A stretch of DNA of 64,000 nt from CAIWHR01 sp963773195 (GCA_963773195.1 CAVZAE010000018.1:1-64000); one strand, 5' to 3'. Shown: positions 29,479-38,402, numbered from the stretch's first letter. Numbers and translations: made by a program. The notes: a model not told the origin generated them from the sequence alone.

Positions 29479-29988
29479 GTGGCCGATTCCAGGATCGAAC
29501 TCAGACGCGCGCGCCGCGACGAGCTTCCCGAAGTGCAACGCCTGGCGGGGGTGATCTGGCGCGCGCACTACCCCGGCATCGTCACGCACGCGCAGATCGA
29601 CTACATGCTTGAAAGTGGCTACGCGCTACCGGTGCTCGAAGGGTTCCTCGATGCGAATGACCGCGGGCTCGAGCTCGCGAGCGTCGATGGCCGACTCGCA
29701 GGGTTCGCGGCGTGGTACGTCGCCGCCGATCGCGCCGCGGCCAAGCTCGACAAGCTCTATGTGGTGCAGTCGCTGCAGCGGATGGGTGTGGGCGGGCGGC
29801 TGATGGGGCGCGTCGCCGACCTCGCGCGCGACGCCGGGGCGTCCGTCCTCGTTCTCAACGTCAACAAGCACAACATCCAGGCGATCCGTGCCTACGAGAA
29901 ACATGGCTTCGCGATTCGCGAGGCCGTCGTCGTCGACATCGGCGGCGGTTTCGTGATGGATGACTACGTCATGGCCATGGCCCTCTGA
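29479..29988 (+). CDS. GNAT-family N-acetyltransferase
   Basis: From GTG 29479 the 169-residue product has IELRRARRDELPEVQRLAG, LDKLYVVQSLQRMGVGGRLM (the acetyl-CoA pyrophosphate loop, RxGVGG), VLNVNKHNIQAIRAYEKHGF and a hydrophobic C-terminus. This is the full GNAT fold. The substrate cannot be read; relatives acetylate proteins or small amines. It ends 5 bases before the cysS start and is probably cotranscribed with it. Confidence 0.85.
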   Translation: MADSRIELRRARRDELPEVQRLAGVIWRAHYPGIVTHAQIDYMLESGYALPVLEGFLDANDRGLELASVDGRLAGFAAWYVAADRAAAKLDKLYVVQSLQRMGVGGRLMGRVADLARDAGASVLVLNVNKHNIQAIRAYEKHGFAIREAVVVDIGGGFVMDDYVMAMAL

Positions 29989-29992
29989 TCCG

Positions 29993-31402
29993 ATGCCCAA
30001 TCCGATAGCGCTCTACGACAACTACACGCGGACATTGCGTCCGTTCGAGCCGTTGCGGGGAGGCGCCGAGGTCGGGCTCTACACGTGCGGGCCGACCGTC
30101 TACGACTATCAGCACATCGGCAACTTCCGCACGTTCCTGTTCGAGGACCTGCTCCGGCGCGTGCTCGAATGGAACGGCTACCGTGTCCGGCACGTGATGA
30201 ACGTCACCGACGTGGGTCATCTGGTCTCCGACGCGGACGAGGGCGAGGACAAGATGGAGAAGGGGGCGCGCCGGACCGGGAAGTCGGCGTGGGAGATCGC
30301 CCGCCTCTATACCGAGGCTTTCCAGGTCGACATGAAACGGCTCAACATCGAGGATCCCTCGGTGCTCTGCCGGGCAACCGACCACATCCCCGAGCAGATC
30401 GCGTTCATCGCCGATATCGAGAAGAACGGCTACACCTACCGGACGTCCGACGGCGTCTACTTCGACACTTCGAAACAGAAGGACTACGGCTTCCTCGCGC
30501 GACTCGACATCAAGGGGCTCGAAGCGGGCAAGCGCGTCGACCAGGGCGAGAAGCGCCACCCGACCGATTTCGCGCTTTGGAAATTCTCGCCCGCGGGCGA
30601 ACAGCGGCAGATGGAATGGGACAGCCCCTGGGGGAAGGGCTTCCCCGGCTGGCACATCGAGTGCTCGGCGATGGCGCAGAGGTACCTGGGCGACTACTTC
30701 GACATCCACTGCGGCGGCGAGGACCACATCCCGGTGCATCACACGAACGAGATCGCGCAGACCGAGGCGCGCGTGGGCACCCGCCTCGCGAATTTCTGGC
30801 TGCACGGCTACTTCCTGCTCTCGAACGACGCGAAGATGGCCAAGTCAGCCGGCGAGTTCCTGCGCGTCGATTCGCTCATCGAGCGCGGCTACGATCCGCT
30901 CGCGTTCCGCTATCTGTGCCTGACCGGCCACTATCGCGGCCAGCTCAACTTCACGTGGGACGCGCTCGACGCAGCGGCGGTCGCGCTGGAACGGATGCGG
31001 CAGGGTGTCTACGCACTGCGCGAGGTGGGCGACGTCGCGCCCGATCCCAAGCTCATGGAGCGCTTCACGAACGAGATCAATGATGACCTGAACCTGCCGC
31101 GTGCGCTCGCGGTCGCGTGGGAGACACTCCGTGGCGAAGCGCCACCGGCGGTCAAGCGCGCAACGCTATTGGCCTTCGACCGCGTGTTCGGGCTTGGACT
31201 TGGCCAGTGGACGCCGCCGGTTGAGACGATTCCCGACGAAGTGAAAAGCCTGGCCGAGGCGCGCGCAGCCGCGCGCCGCGCCAAGAACTGGGCCGAAGCC
31301 GACCGCCTCCGCGGCGAACTGGCCGCGGTGGGATGGGAGATGGAAGACCGCGCCGATGGCTATGCGCTCCGACGACGTGCCCCGGCGCTGAGTCAGAGAT
31401 GA
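29993..31402 (+). CDS. cysS: Cysteinyl-tRNA synthetase
   Basis: A 469-residue class I aminoacyl-tRNA synthetase that attaches cysteine to tRNA-Cys. It has YTCGPTVYDYQHIGNFRTF (the HIGH motif and zinc cysteine), GWHIECSAMAQRYLG, HCGGEDHIPVHHTNEIAQ and AKMAKSAGEF. The last corresponds to the canonical KMSKS loop with the serine replaced by alanine, a variant. MNVTDVGHLVSDADEGEDKM belongs to a CysS subtype found in several phyla. The start at ATG 29993 is 4 bases after the acetyltransferase stop. Its stop overlaps the next gene (ATGA). Confidence 0.93.
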   Translation: MPNPIALYDNYTRTLRPFEPLRGGAEVGLYTCGPTVYDYQHIGNFRTFLFEDLLRRVLEWNGYRVRHVMNVTDVGHLVSDADEGEDKMEKGARRTGKSAWEIARLYTEAFQVDMKRLNIEDPSVLCRATDHIPEQIAFIADIEKNGYTYRTSDGVYFDTSKQKDYGFLARLDIKGLEAGKRVDQGEKRHPTDFALWKFSPAGEQRQMEWDSPWGKGFPGWHIECSAMAQRYLGDYFDIHCGGEDHIPVHHTNEIAQTEARVGTRLANFWLHGYFLLSNDAKMAKSAGEFLRVDSLIERGYDPLAFRYLCLTGHYRGQLNFTWDALDAAAVALERMRQGVYALREVGDVAPDPKLMERFTNEINDDLNLPRALAVAWETLRGEAPPAVKRATLLAFDRVFGLGLGQWTPPVETIPDEVKSLAEARAAARRAKNWAEADRLRGELAAVGWEMEDRADGYALRRRAPALSQR

Positions 31403-32412
31403 AGCTTGCGACGCGTCAAGACGGCACGCGCGACGGCGAGCTCGTCGTCGTCTCGCGAGATCTCTTGCGTTGCGTCGCGGTCCCCGAGATCGCGCGCACG
31501 CTGCAGGCTGCGCTCGACGACTGGCAGACGGACGCGCCGGCGCTCCTTGCGATCGCGACCGAGCTCGACGCAGGCCGCCTCCCGGACGCGACGTCGTTCG
31601 ATCCGGTGCTTGCGATGGCGCCGCTGCCGCGCGCCTACCAATGGGCCGACGGCTCCGCGTATGTGAATCACGTCGAACTCGTGCGCCGCGCACGCGGCGC
31701 GACGATGCCACCCGAGTTCTGGACAGATCCGCTCATGTATCAGGGCGCGTCCGATCACATGCTCGGACCCCGTGCAGACATCGTGCACGCCGATGAATCG
31801 TGGGGCATCGACTTCGAGGCGGAGGTCGCGGTGATCACGGATGACGTGCCGATGGGGGCCAACGCCAACGAGGCCGCTCGCGCCATCCGGCTCGTGATGC
31901 TCGCGAACGATGTGAGCCTGCGGAACCTGATTCCGCCCGAACTTGCCAAAGGCTTTGGCTTCGTGCAGTCGAAACCGGCGACCGCGTTTTCGCCCTGCGC
32001 GGTTACGCCCGATGAGCTCGGCACTGCGTGGCGCGACGGCAAGCTCCACCTGCCGCTCGTTACGCATCTCAATGGCGCGCTGTTCGGCCGCCCGAACGCG
32101 GGCGTCGACATGACATTCGGCTTTCCGACCTTGATTGCGCACGTTGCGAAGACCCGCACGCTCGCGGCCGGCAGCATCGTCGGATCGGGCACGGTGTCGA
32201 ACAAGGAGAACGGCGGGCCAGGACGCCCTGCTGCGCGTGGGGGCGTCGGCTACTCGTGCATCGCCGAGCAGCGCACCGTCGAAACGATCGTCGAGGGCAA
32301 GCCTGTCACGCCATTCATGCGCCTCGGCGACCGCGTGCGCATCGAGATGCTCGATGCCGCGGGCCGCACGATCTTCGGCGCGATCGACCAGGCCGTTCGC
32401 CGCGCCGGCTGA
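31399..32412 (+). CDS. Fumarylacetoacetate hydrolase-family protein
   Basis: A 337-residue FAH-family hydrolase. It has PRAYQWADGSAYVNHVELVR, WGIDFEAEVAVITDDVPMG (the metal-binding DxExE pattern), ANDVSLRN, GFGFVQSKPATAFSPCAVTPDELG, and SIVGSGTVSNKE. The family hydrolyses C-C bonds or decarboxylates oxo-acids in aromatic catabolism and related pathways; residues fit fumarylacetoacetase-type or 2-keto-acid hydrolases. It overlaps cysS by ATGA. Its precise substrate cannot be assigned. Confidence 0.82.
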   Translation: MKLATRQDGTRDGELVVVSRDLLRCVAVPEIARTLQAALDDWQTDAPALLAIATELDAGRLPDATSFDPVLAMAPLPRAYQWADGSAYVNHVELVRRARGATMPPEFWTDPLMYQGASDHMLGPRADIVHADESWGIDFEAEVAVITDDVPMGANANEAARAIRLVMLANDVSLRNLIPPELAKGFGFVQSKPATAFSPCAVTPDELGTAWRDGKLHLPLVTHLNGALFGRPNAGVDMTFGFPTLIAHVAKTRTLAAGSIVGSGTVSNKENGGPGRPAARGGVGYSCIAEQRTVETIVEGKPVTPFMRLGDRVRIEMLDAAGRTIFGAIDQAVRRAG

Positions 32413-32692
32413 CAGCGCACCGCGAGCGTTCGCTGCCCTTCGTAATGATGACAGGCACGTGACGCAGTGCGGTCGCTGCGTCAGCGCCGCGCGCTTCGTC
32501 GCGCGCGGGTGATGCTCGCGGCGCGAAACCGCAGCTTCGTCGCAACCCCGTTGAAGCGGTTGACCGCTGCGCGGAGGATTCGATCCAACACATCAGGGAC
32601 ATGGAGCGCGGCGCCCGACGAGTCCTGAATCCAAAAGCCCGGGACGCCGCATCCAACCGGCAGAAACGCCTGTAGAGATTGGAGGGATCGCA
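32413..32692. promoter_or_regulatory. Leader of the first 90-aa protein gene, duplicated unit
   Basis: Non-coding. Sequence similar to GCAGCTTCGTCGCAACCCC and to CTGAATCC...GCATCCAA..GCAGA occurs here and again before the second gene at about 33130-33288. This indicates that the regulatory leader was duplicated with the gene. GGAGGG lies just before the ATG at 32693. Confidence 0.5.
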
Positions 32693-32965
32693 ATGAAACG
32701 CTATGCACCGTTCCGGTTTCGACCTGCCTTCGCGCTCGCCGCGGTGGCGCTGACGGCTGCGACGCTGTCGCTCACGGTCGTCGTTCCCGTCGCCGTGTCG
32801 CCGGCGCCTACCGATGCGACTACGCTGGCGGCCCATCGCCCATCGCCCGCCGCGGTCGAGGTCACGATCATCCCCGCCCGCATCGATGTCATCGGGCTGC
32901 GCGACGAAAGCATTGCGGCGACCCCTGCCAACAAGTCCGTTCGGCGCACGAGCTTCCGCAGCTGA
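32693..32965 (+). CDS. Small exported protein, first of a tandem pair
   Basis: A 90-residue protein with a basic start (MKRYAPFRFRP) and one hydrophobic helix (AFALAAVALTAATLSLTVVV) that could be a signal peptide or membrane anchor. A polar tail with AAVEVTIIPARIDVIG follows. It aligns along its length with the protein encoded at 33290 (shared FRPAF..AAVAL, EV.IIPARI.V). A clear ribosome-binding site supports it. No known family recognised. It lies upstream of the sigma/anti-sigma pair but on the other strand. Confidence 0.7.
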   Translation: MKRYAPFRFRPAFALAAVALTAATLSLTVVVPVAVSPAPTDATTLAAHRPSPAAVEVTIIPARIDVIGLRDESIAATPANKSVRRTSFRS

Positions 32966-33020
32966 ACATACGAAGTCCTCGCGGTTGCCGGGTCCCCCAG
33001 TCCGGCAATCGTGGCGATCC

Positions 33021-33051
33021 GAAGGGCCGGCGCGCAAGCGTCCGGCCCTTC
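33021..33051 (+). terminator. Hairpin after the first 90-aa protein gene
   Basis: GAAGGGCCGG at 33021-33030 pairs with CCGGCCCTTC at 33042-33051, loop of 11 bases, followed by a mildly T-rich GCCTTTC. It lies 55 bases after the stop codon. A closely similar hairpin follows the second gene. Confidence 0.65.
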
Positions 33052-33289
33052 GCCTTTCGGGACGGGCAACCGCTCATCCCGCCCCTCCGCGGCGCGGCTC
33101 GTCGCCGTTCGGGGAGCTTCGGTCGCGGTTTTTGCAGGTTCGTCGCACCCCTGTTGAGGCCCGCGCCAGTCTTTCCTAGGATGCGCCTCAATGACCGCGG
33201 GGTTCCGTGGCGCGAAAGCCAGCGCCGCTGAATCCGGAAACGGAACTGGACGCATCCAAGCAGCAGATACACCCCTACAGGAGCGCACC

Positions 33290-33562
33290 ATGAACCGCTA
33301 CAAGCCGTCGAACTTCCGCCCGGCCTTCGGTATCGCTGCCGCGGCGCTCTCGAGCATCACGCTTGCTGTTGCCGTCGTGCTGCCGGTCGGATTGTCCAGC
33401 ACGTGTCCGGACGAGGCGCCTGCGACGCTCGCGAGGAGCGCGCCCGCTGCGACTGAGGTCGCGATCATCCCGGCTCGTATCGAGGTGGTGGCGCAGCCCG
33501 TGCGCGCCGTCGTGCTCGAACCCGCGAATGTCGTCGCGCAGCGCAAGCCGATCCGCACCTGA
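33290..33562 (+). CDS. Small exported protein, second of a tandem pair
   Basis: A 90-residue protein, the same length as its neighbour at 32693, starting MNRYKPSNFRPAFGIAAAAL. It has an uncleaved-looking or signal hydrophobic segment and the shared ATEVAIIPARIEVVAQ motif. The leader, gene and terminator hairpin (33609-33635) all have counterparts about 600 bases upstream, so the pair arose by tandem duplication of a complete transcription unit and then diverged. Conserved length and the IIPARI core indicate selection on the protein. Function unknown. Confidence 0.7.
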   Translation: MNRYKPSNFRPAFGIAAAALSSITLAVAVVLPVGLSSTCPDEAPATLARSAPAATEVAIIPARIEVVAQPVRAVVLEPANVVAQRKPIRT

Positions 33563-33608
33563 CACCCGTCTTCGCTGGTCGGCGCCGCTCCCCCGGTGCC
33601 GGACCTCG

Positions 33609-33635
33609 GAAGGGCCGGGCCAGCCCCGGCCCTTC
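33609..33635 (+). terminator. Hairpin after the second 90-aa protein gene
   Basis: GAAGGGCCGGG at 33609-33619 pairs with CCCGGCCCTTC at 33625-33635. It is followed by GTCTAATC. It is the duplicate of the hairpin at 33021-33051. Confidence 0.65.
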
Positions 33636-33640
33636 GTCTA

Positions 33641-33890
33641 ATCAAACGACGAAAGCGAGTTCTGAGACCGCCATGCCGCACCTCACGCACGAGATGATCG
33701 GAAACGGTGGGTCGGCCCCGGAAGAGGCGGCTCCGGCCGCGCGTGCCCGGGACGAGTCTTCCGCTCGCCAGGGCGCGCAGTGGGCGGTCGTTGGCGCGAG
33801 CTCCTCCGTGACGGGGGTGAGGGAGGCGGCGACGGCATCGCGCGGCCCGCGACCCCGCGCCGCGGCTTCGCCCGGGCGCCCGACGGTCCG
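33641..33890. other. Intergenic region, no supported gene
   Basis: A 75-codon frame starts at ATG 33673 but is rich in alanine, arginine and serine like out-of-frame GC-rich sequence, and has no recognised domain. I do not call it a gene. It is the gap between the duplicated exported proteins and the convergent anti-sigma gene. Confidence 0.35.
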
Positions 33891-34616
33891 TCAGTAGAGG
33901 TTCTGGATCCCGCCCGAGTAGAGGACGGGTCCAGTAGGCTTGCCCGTTGGCGAGCCACCCGGAGGTTCCAAGCTCACCGCCATCGCAGGAATCCCCTCCA
34001 GGGTTGCGCCGGCCGGCGCGGCCAGGGGGATGCGGGCAAGCCCGGTCGCGGGGATCAAGCCCAGCGAGCGTGGGTCCCGCCCCAGTGGCAGCGCCCAGAG
34101 CTCGAGCACTCGGCCGGCGGGCACGGCGACGTCGCCGACGGCCTTGACCGTCAGGAAGCGGCCGCCGCGATCGGCCGAGGCAATGAGCGCGGGCTTGGCG
34201 TCCGCTCCGGCCAAGACGGCCACAATCCGTTGGTCAGCCTGCTCGCGCTGCGGCGCCAATAGCACCAATCCCAGCGCAAGCGCGGCAACAAAGCCGACGA
34301 AAGCGAGCCCGCGCCAGAGCGCCAGACTTGTCCACCACCGACCCGATGCCGGGAGGGAGCCTGGCGACGCATCCGCTCCGAGGCCCAGCCGGCTGCGGAT
34401 CCCGGCCCAGACTCGCGGGGGCGGAACAACGCCAGGGATGGCTTCGGCCAATACCGCAAGCCGGAGTTCCCATCCCCGGATCGCGGCGGCCACGGCAGCG
34501 TCGGACCGCGCGAGGGCGGCCAAGCGCCGCCGGGCGCGTGGTGACATCGTCCCGAGCGCGTACTGCGCGGCAAGGGCGTCGAGGCGTGCGGCGCGATCGG
34601 GTCGCGACAGGTTCAT
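33891..34616 (-). CDS. RskA-type anti-sigma factor
   Basis: A 241-residue protein from ATG 34616. The N-terminal part (DRAARLDALAAQYALGTMSPRARRRLA) matches the anti-sigma domain that binds an ECF sigma factor. One membrane helix (LAFVGFVAALALGLVLLAP) lies near residue 105, and the C-terminal domain (RVLELWALPLGRDPRSLGLIP) is the periplasmic RskA/DUF sensory domain. It holds SigK-type sigma factors at the membrane until a signal triggers release. It overlaps the sigma gene (ATGA), as expected for a regulatory pair. Confidence 0.87.
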   Translation of the reverse strand: MNLSRPDRAARLDALAAQYALGTMSPRARRRLAALARSDAAVAAAIRGWELRLAVLAEAIPGVVPPPRVWAGIRSRLGLGADASPGSLPASGRWWTSLALWRGLAFVGFVAALALGLVLLAPQREQADQRIVAVLAGADAKPALIASADRGGRFLTVKAVGDVAVPAGRVLELWALPLGRDPRSLGLIPATGLARIPLAAPAGATLEGIPAMAVSLEPPGGSPTGKPTGPVLYSGGIQNLY

Positions 34617-35203
34617 CTCGTGTACCCAGCCTGCTCGAGGCACTGCCGGAGCCGCGCAAGGCCGCGGCGGACCCAAGACTTCACCGTGCCGAGCGGCTCG
34701 CGCAACGCGCGCGCGAGCTCGGCGTGCGTGAGTCCCTGGAAGAACGCGAGTGCGATCGCCTGCTTCTGGCCGCCTTCGAGCGCCTGCACGCAATCGCGCA
34801 CGGACGCGGCTTCGGCGCCCGCGATCAGCAGGTCGACCGGAGAAGTCCCTTCGGCCGGCAGTTCGATTTCCGTCTCCTCGTCGTCGTCGCGCGTGAGGCT
34901 CACCCGGTCGAGATCGCGGCGGCGCAGCCGGTCGAGACAGCGGTTGCGCACGATGCTCGCGAGCCACGTCTGCGGCTGACTCAACTCCGCCGCATAGCGT
35001 CCCGCGTGGTGCCAGATGCTGACGAAGGCCTCCTGTAGCACCTCCTCTGCGGCCGCCGGTTCCCGCAAGATACGGACCGCGACGGCATACAGATGCGGCG
35101 AGGTGCGGCGGTAGAGCTCCGCGAACGCGGCCTGGTCGGCGAGCGCCGTGCGCGCGAGCAGGTCGGCCAGGTCGGCGCTCGGCTCCGGAGACTCTGTAGT
35201 CAT
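34613..35203 (-). CDS. ECF RNA polymerase sigma factor (SigK-type)
   Basis: A 196-residue sigma-70 ECF protein from ATG 35203; the frame is open further upstream but the ATG starts the family sequence. Region 2 reads FAELYRRTSPHLYAVAVRIL with EEVLQEAFVSIW, and region 4 is KQAIALAFFQGLTHAELARALREPLGTVKSWVRRGL. These match SigK/RpoE-like factors that pair with RskA anti-sigmas. It lies immediately before the anti-sigma gene. Targets are not evident; ECF -35 AAC-type and -10 CGT-type boxes could not be reliably located. Confidence 0.88.
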   Translation of the reverse strand: MTTESPEPSADLADLLARTALADQAAFAELYRRTSPHLYAVAVRILREPAAAEEVLQEAFVSIWHHAGRYAAELSQPQTWLASIVRNRCLDRLRRRDLDRVSLTRDDDEETEIELPAEGTSPVDLLIAGAEAASVRDCVQALEGGQKQAIALAFFQGLTHAELARALREPLGTVKSWVRRGLARLRQCLEQAGYTR

Positions 35204-35238
35204 CAATGCGCGGCCGCGGCGATGCCGAGGTCCGTCCG

Positions 35239-35799
35239 TCAGGAGGCCTTGCCCTTGCGCTCGTGGCGCCACAGGACGTCGCCACGGCCCGCGGCACGGT
35301 TGAGCGTCCGTGCGACGACGAACAGCAGATCCGAAAGACGGTTGAGATAGCGTCGCGCGGGATCGCCGACGGGTGACGTCGCGGCGAGATGGACGACCGA
35401 GCGCTCGGCGCGCCGGCAGACGGTGCGCGCGACGTGCGCGAGCGCGGAAGCACGCGTGCCGCCGGGGAGGATGAACTCCTTCAACGGCGCGAGCAGCGCG
35501 TTGTGACGCTCGACCGCCGCTTCGAGGCGAGCGACATGCGCGTCGTCGATCGCGGCGTGCCCGGGAATCGACAATTCGCCGCCGAGGTCGAAGAGATCAT
35601 GCTGGATGGACACGAATTCATCGCGGAACTCGGGCGCAAGATCCTCGGCGAGCAGCAGGCCGAGCGTCGAATTGAGCTCGTCGACGTCGCCGATCGCCGC
35701 GATGCGCGCGGAGTCTTTCGCGACGCGCGTGCCGTCGCCGAGGCCGGTGGTCCCGGCGTCGCCGGTCCGGGTGACGATGCGCGACAGGCGGTGGCCCAT
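35239..35799 (-). CDS. Cob(I)alamin adenosyltransferase, PduO type
   Basis: A 186-residue protein with TRTGDAGTTGLGDGTRVAKDS (ATP-binding start), GDVDELNSTLGLLL, FDLGGELSIPG and RRAERSVVHL. These are the PduO-type ATP:co(I)rrinoid adenosyltransferase motifs. It attaches adenosyl to reduced cobalamin, giving coenzyme B12. It is 35 bases upstream of the sigma gene on the same strand. Confidence 0.92.
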   Translation of the reverse strand: MGHRLSRIVTRTGDAGTTGLGDGTRVAKDSARIAAIGDVDELNSTLGLLLAEDLAPEFRDEFVSIQHDLFDLGGELSIPGHAAIDDAHVARLEAAVERHNALLAPLKEFILPGGTRASALAHVARTVCRRAERSVVHLAATSPVGDPARRYLNRLSDLLFVVARTLNRAAGRGDVLWRHERKGKAS

Positions 35800-35903
35800 G
35801 GTCGCCCGATATTAGCAGCCGGCGTCGGCGCCCGTGGCTGCGGCGAGACCACGCTCGCCGCCCGAGTATGATGAAATCCTGCCGCACCCAGCATTTGCGA
35901 CCC

Positions 35904-37557
35904 ATGTCGAATCTCATGGCTCGTCCCGGCCCCTACGATCAAGACCTCGAACGCAACGCCGCCAACTACGCGCCGCTCACGCCGTTGTCCCTGATCGCGC
36001 GCACCGCGTACACGTATCCGGAGCGGACGTCGGTCATTCACGGCGACAGCCGCTACACCTGGGCCGAGACCTACACGCGCAGCCGGCGTCTCGCGTCGGC
36101 GCTGGTCCGGGCCGGCATCGGCAAGGGCGATACGGTCGCGGTGATGGCCGCGAACACGCCGGAGATGGTCGAGCTCCATTTCGGCGTGCCGATGACGGGC
36201 GGCGTGCTCAACACGCTCAACACCCGGCTCGACGCCGACACGATCGCGTTCATGCTGAAGCACGGCGAGGCGAAGGTACTCGTGACGGACCTCGAGTTCT
36301 CGCCGATCGTCGAACGTGCGCTCGCCGAGCTCGAGACGAAGCCGCTACGTGGTCGATATCGTCGATGCGCTCGGCCCCGGCGGCAAGCGCCTGGGCAACG
36401 TCGACTACGACGCCTTCATCGCCGCGGGCGATCCCGCGTTCGACTGGCAGCCCCCGGCCGACGAGTGGGACGCGATCTCGCTCAACTACACGTCGGGCAC
36501 GACGGGCAATCCGAAGGGCGTCGTCTACCATCATCGCGGCGCATACCTGAACGCGCTGTCGAACATCATCGACTGGGGAATGCCGCGGCACGCGGTGTAC
36601 CTGTGGACGCTGCCGATGTTCCACTGCAACGGCTGGTGCTTTCCGTGGACGATGGCCGCCAACGCCGGCGTCAACGTCTGCCTGCGCCGGGTCGAGGCCA
36701 AGGCCGTGCTGGACGCGATCCGCACGCACAAGGTGACCCATTACTGCGGCGCGCCGATCGTCCACGGCATGCTGATCAACGCGCCCGAGGAGCTCAAGGC
36801 GGGCATCGCGCACAAGGTGAGCTGCCTGGTCGCGGCCGCGGCGCCGCCGGCGGCAGTGATCGAGGGCATGGAACGCATGGGCTTCGACATCACGCACGTC
36901 TACGGGTTGACCGAGACCTACGGCCCGGCGGCGGTGTGCGCGAAGCACGCCGAATGGGACCGGCTCGACATCGGCGCGCGCACCGAGCGCAACGGCCGGC
37001 AGGGGGTGCGTTACACCGTCGAGGAGGGCATGACGGTGATGGATCCCGAGACGATGGCGGAAGTGCCGCGCGACAGCGAGACGATCGGCGAGATCATGTT
37101 TCGCGGCAACATCACGATGAAGGGCTACCTCAAGAATCCGGCGGCGACGGCCGAGGCGTTCGCCGGCGGCTGGTTCCATTCGGGCGACCTCGCGGTGCTA
37201 CAGCCCGACGGCTACGTGAAGATCAAGGATCGCTCGAAAGACGTGATCATCTCCGGCGGCGAGAACATCAGCTCGCTCGAGGTCGAGGATGTGCTCTACC
37301 GGCATCCCGCCGTGCTCGCCGCGGCGGTCGTCGCGCAGCCGGACCCGAAGTGGGGCGAGACGCCCTGCGCCTTCGTCGAGACCAAGCCGGGCGCCAGCAC
37401 GAGCGAGGCCGAGTTGATCGCGCACTGCCAGACGCATCTGGCGCGATTCAAGGCACCCAAGAAGATCGTGTTCGGCGAGTTGCCGAAGACTTCGACTGGC
37501 AAGATCCAGAAATTCGTGCTGCGCGAGCGGGCGAAATCCGTGAGCGCGATCGAATAG
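35904..37557 (+). CDS. Acyl-CoA synthetase (AMP-forming), one frameshift
   Basis: The frame is open from ATG 35904 (or 35916) to about 36343, then resumes after one extra base. Two reading frames make one product of about 550 residues: PGPYDQDLERNAANYAPLTP at the start, LNYTSGTTGNPKGVVYHHRG (the AMP/ATP-binding P-loop), YGLTETYGPAAV, GGWFHSGDLAVLQPDGYVKI and KTSTGKIQKF with the catalytic lysine. It activates fatty or carboxylic acids to CoA thioesters via acyl-AMP. The sequence resembles medium/long-chain AlkK/FadD-type enzymes. It is 8 bases before the crotonase-like gene and divergent from the adenosyltransferase. Confidence 0.87.
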
Positions 37558-37565
37558 GACTTCCC

Positions 37566-38363
37566 ATGAATGCGCCGCTCGAAGCCGGCCTCGCGCCGTA
37601 CGTCGTCGCCGAGACGCGCGGCGACGTTTGCACGCTGACGTTGAATCGCGGTGACCGGTTCAACCCGCTGTCGCAGGCGATGATCGCCGCGCTCGAGGGC
37701 GAACTCGACCGGATCGCGCTGGACGGCGGGACGCGCGTCGTCGTGCTCGCGGCCCAGGGCAGGGGCTTCTGCGCCGGGCATGACTTGCGGGAGCTCCGCG
37801 AGCATCCGGACCGGGACTGGCAGCGGCAGGTCTTCGATGCGTGCAGCGGCATGATGCTGAAGCTCACCCGACTGCCGCAGCCCGTGATCGCGCGCGTCCA
37901 CGGCATCGCGACCGCGGCCGGCTGCCAGCTCGTGGCAATGTGCGACCTCGCGGTCGCCGCCGACACGGCGAAGTTCGCGCTGCCAGGCGTCAACGTTGGC
38001 GTCTTCTGCTCGACGCCCGCGGTGGGCGTCGGACGCAACGTCGCGCGAAAGCGCGTGATGGAGATGCTCTTGACCGGCGCGCCGATCGACGCTGCGACCG
38101 CGCTGGCGTGGGGACTCGTCAACCGCGTGGTTCCGCTCGCGGCGCTGGACGCGACGGTCGCGCAATTCGCGGACACGATTGCGGCGCACAGCCGCGAGGT
38201 CGTGGCGCTCGGCAAGCGCGCCTTTTATGAGCAGATCGATCGCGGGATTGCCGACGCCTATGCGCACACCGGCGAGGCCATGGCGTGCAATCTGCTGCTG
38301 CCCGACGCGGCCGAGGGCATCGATGCCTTCCTGGGCAAGCGGGCCCCCGACTGGAAGAGCTGA
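37566..38363 (+). CDS. Enoyl-CoA hydratase/isomerase-family protein (ECHDC3-like)
   Basis: A 265-residue crotonase-fold protein: TLTLNRGDRFNPLSQAMI, FCAGHDLRELREHP (the oxyanion hole), IARVHGIATAAGCQLVAMCDLAVA and GVNVGVFCSTPAVGVGRNV. One of the two catalytic glutamates of true hydratases is replaced: the LPGVNVG block has glycine where hydratases carry E, while VMEMLLTG keeps the other. This pattern is found in ECHDC3-type proteins. It follows the acyl-CoA synthetase directly, which fits acyl-CoA processing. A hydratase, isomerase or non-catalytic acyl-CoA binding role remains open. Confidence 0.85.
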   Translation: MNAPLEAGLAPYVVAETRGDVCTLTLNRGDRFNPLSQAMIAALEGELDRIALDGGTRVVVLAAQGRGFCAGHDLRELREHPDRDWQRQVFDACSGMMLKLTRLPQPVIARVHGIATAAGCQLVAMCDLAVAADTAKFALPGVNVGVFCSTPAVGVGRNVARKRVMEMLLTGAPIDAATALAWGLVNRVVPLAALDATVAQFADTIAAHSREVVALGKRAFYEQIDRGIADAYAHTGEAMACNLLLPDAAEGIDAFLGKRAPDWKS

Positions 38364-38402
38364 AGCGAAGGCCGAGCGTGTCCCGGCGGCGGAGCCAGGC
38401 CG

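Noticed and set aside
33673..33897. 74-codon plus-strand frame before the anti-sigma gene
   Set aside because: Alanine/arginine/serine-rich, no domain, no convincing ribosome-binding site.
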